From: Candidatus Mnemosynella biddleae
GTDB lineage: Archaea > Halobacteriota > Archaeoglobi > Mnemosynellales > Mnemosynellaceae
Assembly: GCA_002011165.2 (NCBI GenBank)
Contig: MTMI02000003.1
Coordinates: forward strand, 248,001-312,000
DNA length: 64,000 nt
Direction of reading: 5' to 3'
Shown here: positions 63,425 to 64,000 of the stretch, piece after piece
How the letters are laid out: each line of letters opens with the position of its first letter
How positions within the stretch are numbered: the stretch's first letter is position 1
Translations under genes and position numbers: made by a program
Notes under the pieces: generated by a model
Databases searched by the model: none
Told to the model about the DNA's origin: nothing
Seen by the model: the letters and a program-made list of their open reading frames with translations, nothing else

Positions 63425-64000
63425 TACATCTAGATTTCGAAGAACTTGAGAGACTTGTTGGAGCTCCAGCACAGAAAATAATCGAGAGAATTCCAATGAT
63501 TGGAGCAGATGTAGAAAGAGTTGAAGATGGTTTTGCGGATGTGGAGTTCTTCCCGGATCGCCCTGATATGTACAGCGTTGAGGGAGTTGCAAGAGCAATG
63601 AGAGGATTTCTTGGTATTGAGACGGGAGCTCCTAAATACAGAGTCTCTCCATCAGAGGTTGAGATGAGGGTTGAACCATCTGTGAAACAGGTGAGACCTC
63701 TAATAGTCTGTGCAGTTGTGAGAGATATTGAGATGAGTGATCCTCTGATAGAATCGATGATGCATCTTCAAGAACATCTCCACTGGGGTCTCGGAAGAAA
63801 CAGAAGGAAAGTATCAATAGGAATTCATGACCTCTCGAAAGTAGAGTCACCTTTCACTTATAAAACCGTTGACGAAAACTTTTCTTTTATTCCTCTGGAT
63901 TTCGATGAGGAGATGACTATAAAAGAGATTCTTGAGAAGCATCCTAAAGGAAGAGCTTTTTCGTTCATCCTGAAAGATTTCAACAGATATCCGGTGATAG
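63415..64000 (+). CDS. pheT: Phenylalanyl-tRNA synthetase beta subunit, 5' part
   Basis: The first 195 codons of the beta subunit, running off the window. It starts [18 protein letters not shown], and has the B1-like DVEFFPDRPDMYSVEGVARAMRGFLG and the B3/B4 beginning SVKQVRPLIVCAVVRDI. The archaeal form (about 540 residues) lacks the bacterial OB and anticodon-like extras. The ATG at 63415 overlaps pheS. Confidence 0.95.
   Translation, partial: MPVIHLDFEELERLVGAPAQKIIERIPMIGADVERVEDGFADVEFFPDRPDMYSVEGVARAMRGFLGIETGAPKYRVSPSEVEMRVEPSVKQVRPLIVCAVVRDIEMSDPLIESMMHLQEHLHWGLGRNRRKVSIGIHDLSKVESPFTYKTVDENFSFIPLDFDEEMTIKEILEKHPKGRAFSFILKDFNRYPVI

Noticed and set aside
1..64000. CRISPR arrays or insertion sequences
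   Set aside because: No regular spaced repeats and no transposase motifs were found.

Overview
This window is a compact, moderately AT-rich archaeal chromosome segment, most like a thermophilic euryarchaeon of the Archaeoglobi type. The information-processing genes are archaeal: RadA and RadB, a three-OB-fold RPA, archaeal DnaG with a small toprim protein, a full-length two-repeat EndA, TrpS-PheS-PheT, a TIP49/RuvBL-type AAA+ ATPase, CDC48/VAT and Taw1. An F420H2:NADP oxidoreductase, a LUD/CCG lactate-utilisation pair, mannosyl-3-phosphoglycerate synthase and a three-hairpin H/ACA guide RNA (a form described in Archaeoglobus) point the same way. No methanogenesis genes are visible. The genus is an inference, not a proof.

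Layout. 0-6 kb: ferredoxin tail, Zn/Cd P-type ATPase with its ArsR-family repressor, a frameshifted ASCH-domain gene, and a LutA/LutB-like pair. 5.5-16.3 kb: radB-larC, cdc48, a PRC-barrel protein, radA-rpa, leuDC, mpgS-leuB and tRNA-Arg. 16.5-23.3 kb: acetyl-CoA synthetase, a Ni/Co ECF transporter (CbiM-CbiQ-ATPase), GYD and ThiF/MoeB proteins, a broken secreted protein and DUF488. 23.3-33.8 kb: a catabolic island with a TAXI-type TRAP transporter, class II aldolase, enolase-superfamily enzyme, Zn alcohol dehydrogenase, UPF0261 protein and creatininase-like enzyme. A ferredoxin plus tungsten-type aldehyde oxidoreductase operon diverges from it. 33.8-47 kb: THEP1, tRNA-Gln, asd, ferredoxin, a candidate small RNA, a membrane glycosylation cluster, taw1, npdG, ilvE, glycerate kinase and Hsp20.

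47-52.5 kb is different: it starts at tRNA-Gly and holds small orphan genes, an HNH nuclease, a winged-helix regulator, and several genes broken by single-base frameshifts (a membrane-anchored protein, a DUF45 peptidase, a GvpD-like RecA/KaiC-family ATPase). I read it as a decaying integrated element or accessory island. 52.6-64 kb returns to core genes: TIP49, RimI, dnaG, an H/ACA RNA, pyrC, a cation exchanger, and the endA-trpS-pheS-pheT operon, which runs off the end.

The most interesting parts are the catabolic island, whose combined enzyme set I do not recognise as a described pathway; two candidate RNA genes sharing an exact 17-base element; the three-hairpin H/ACA RNA; and the frameshifts, which fall in accessory genes and not in the long core genes.
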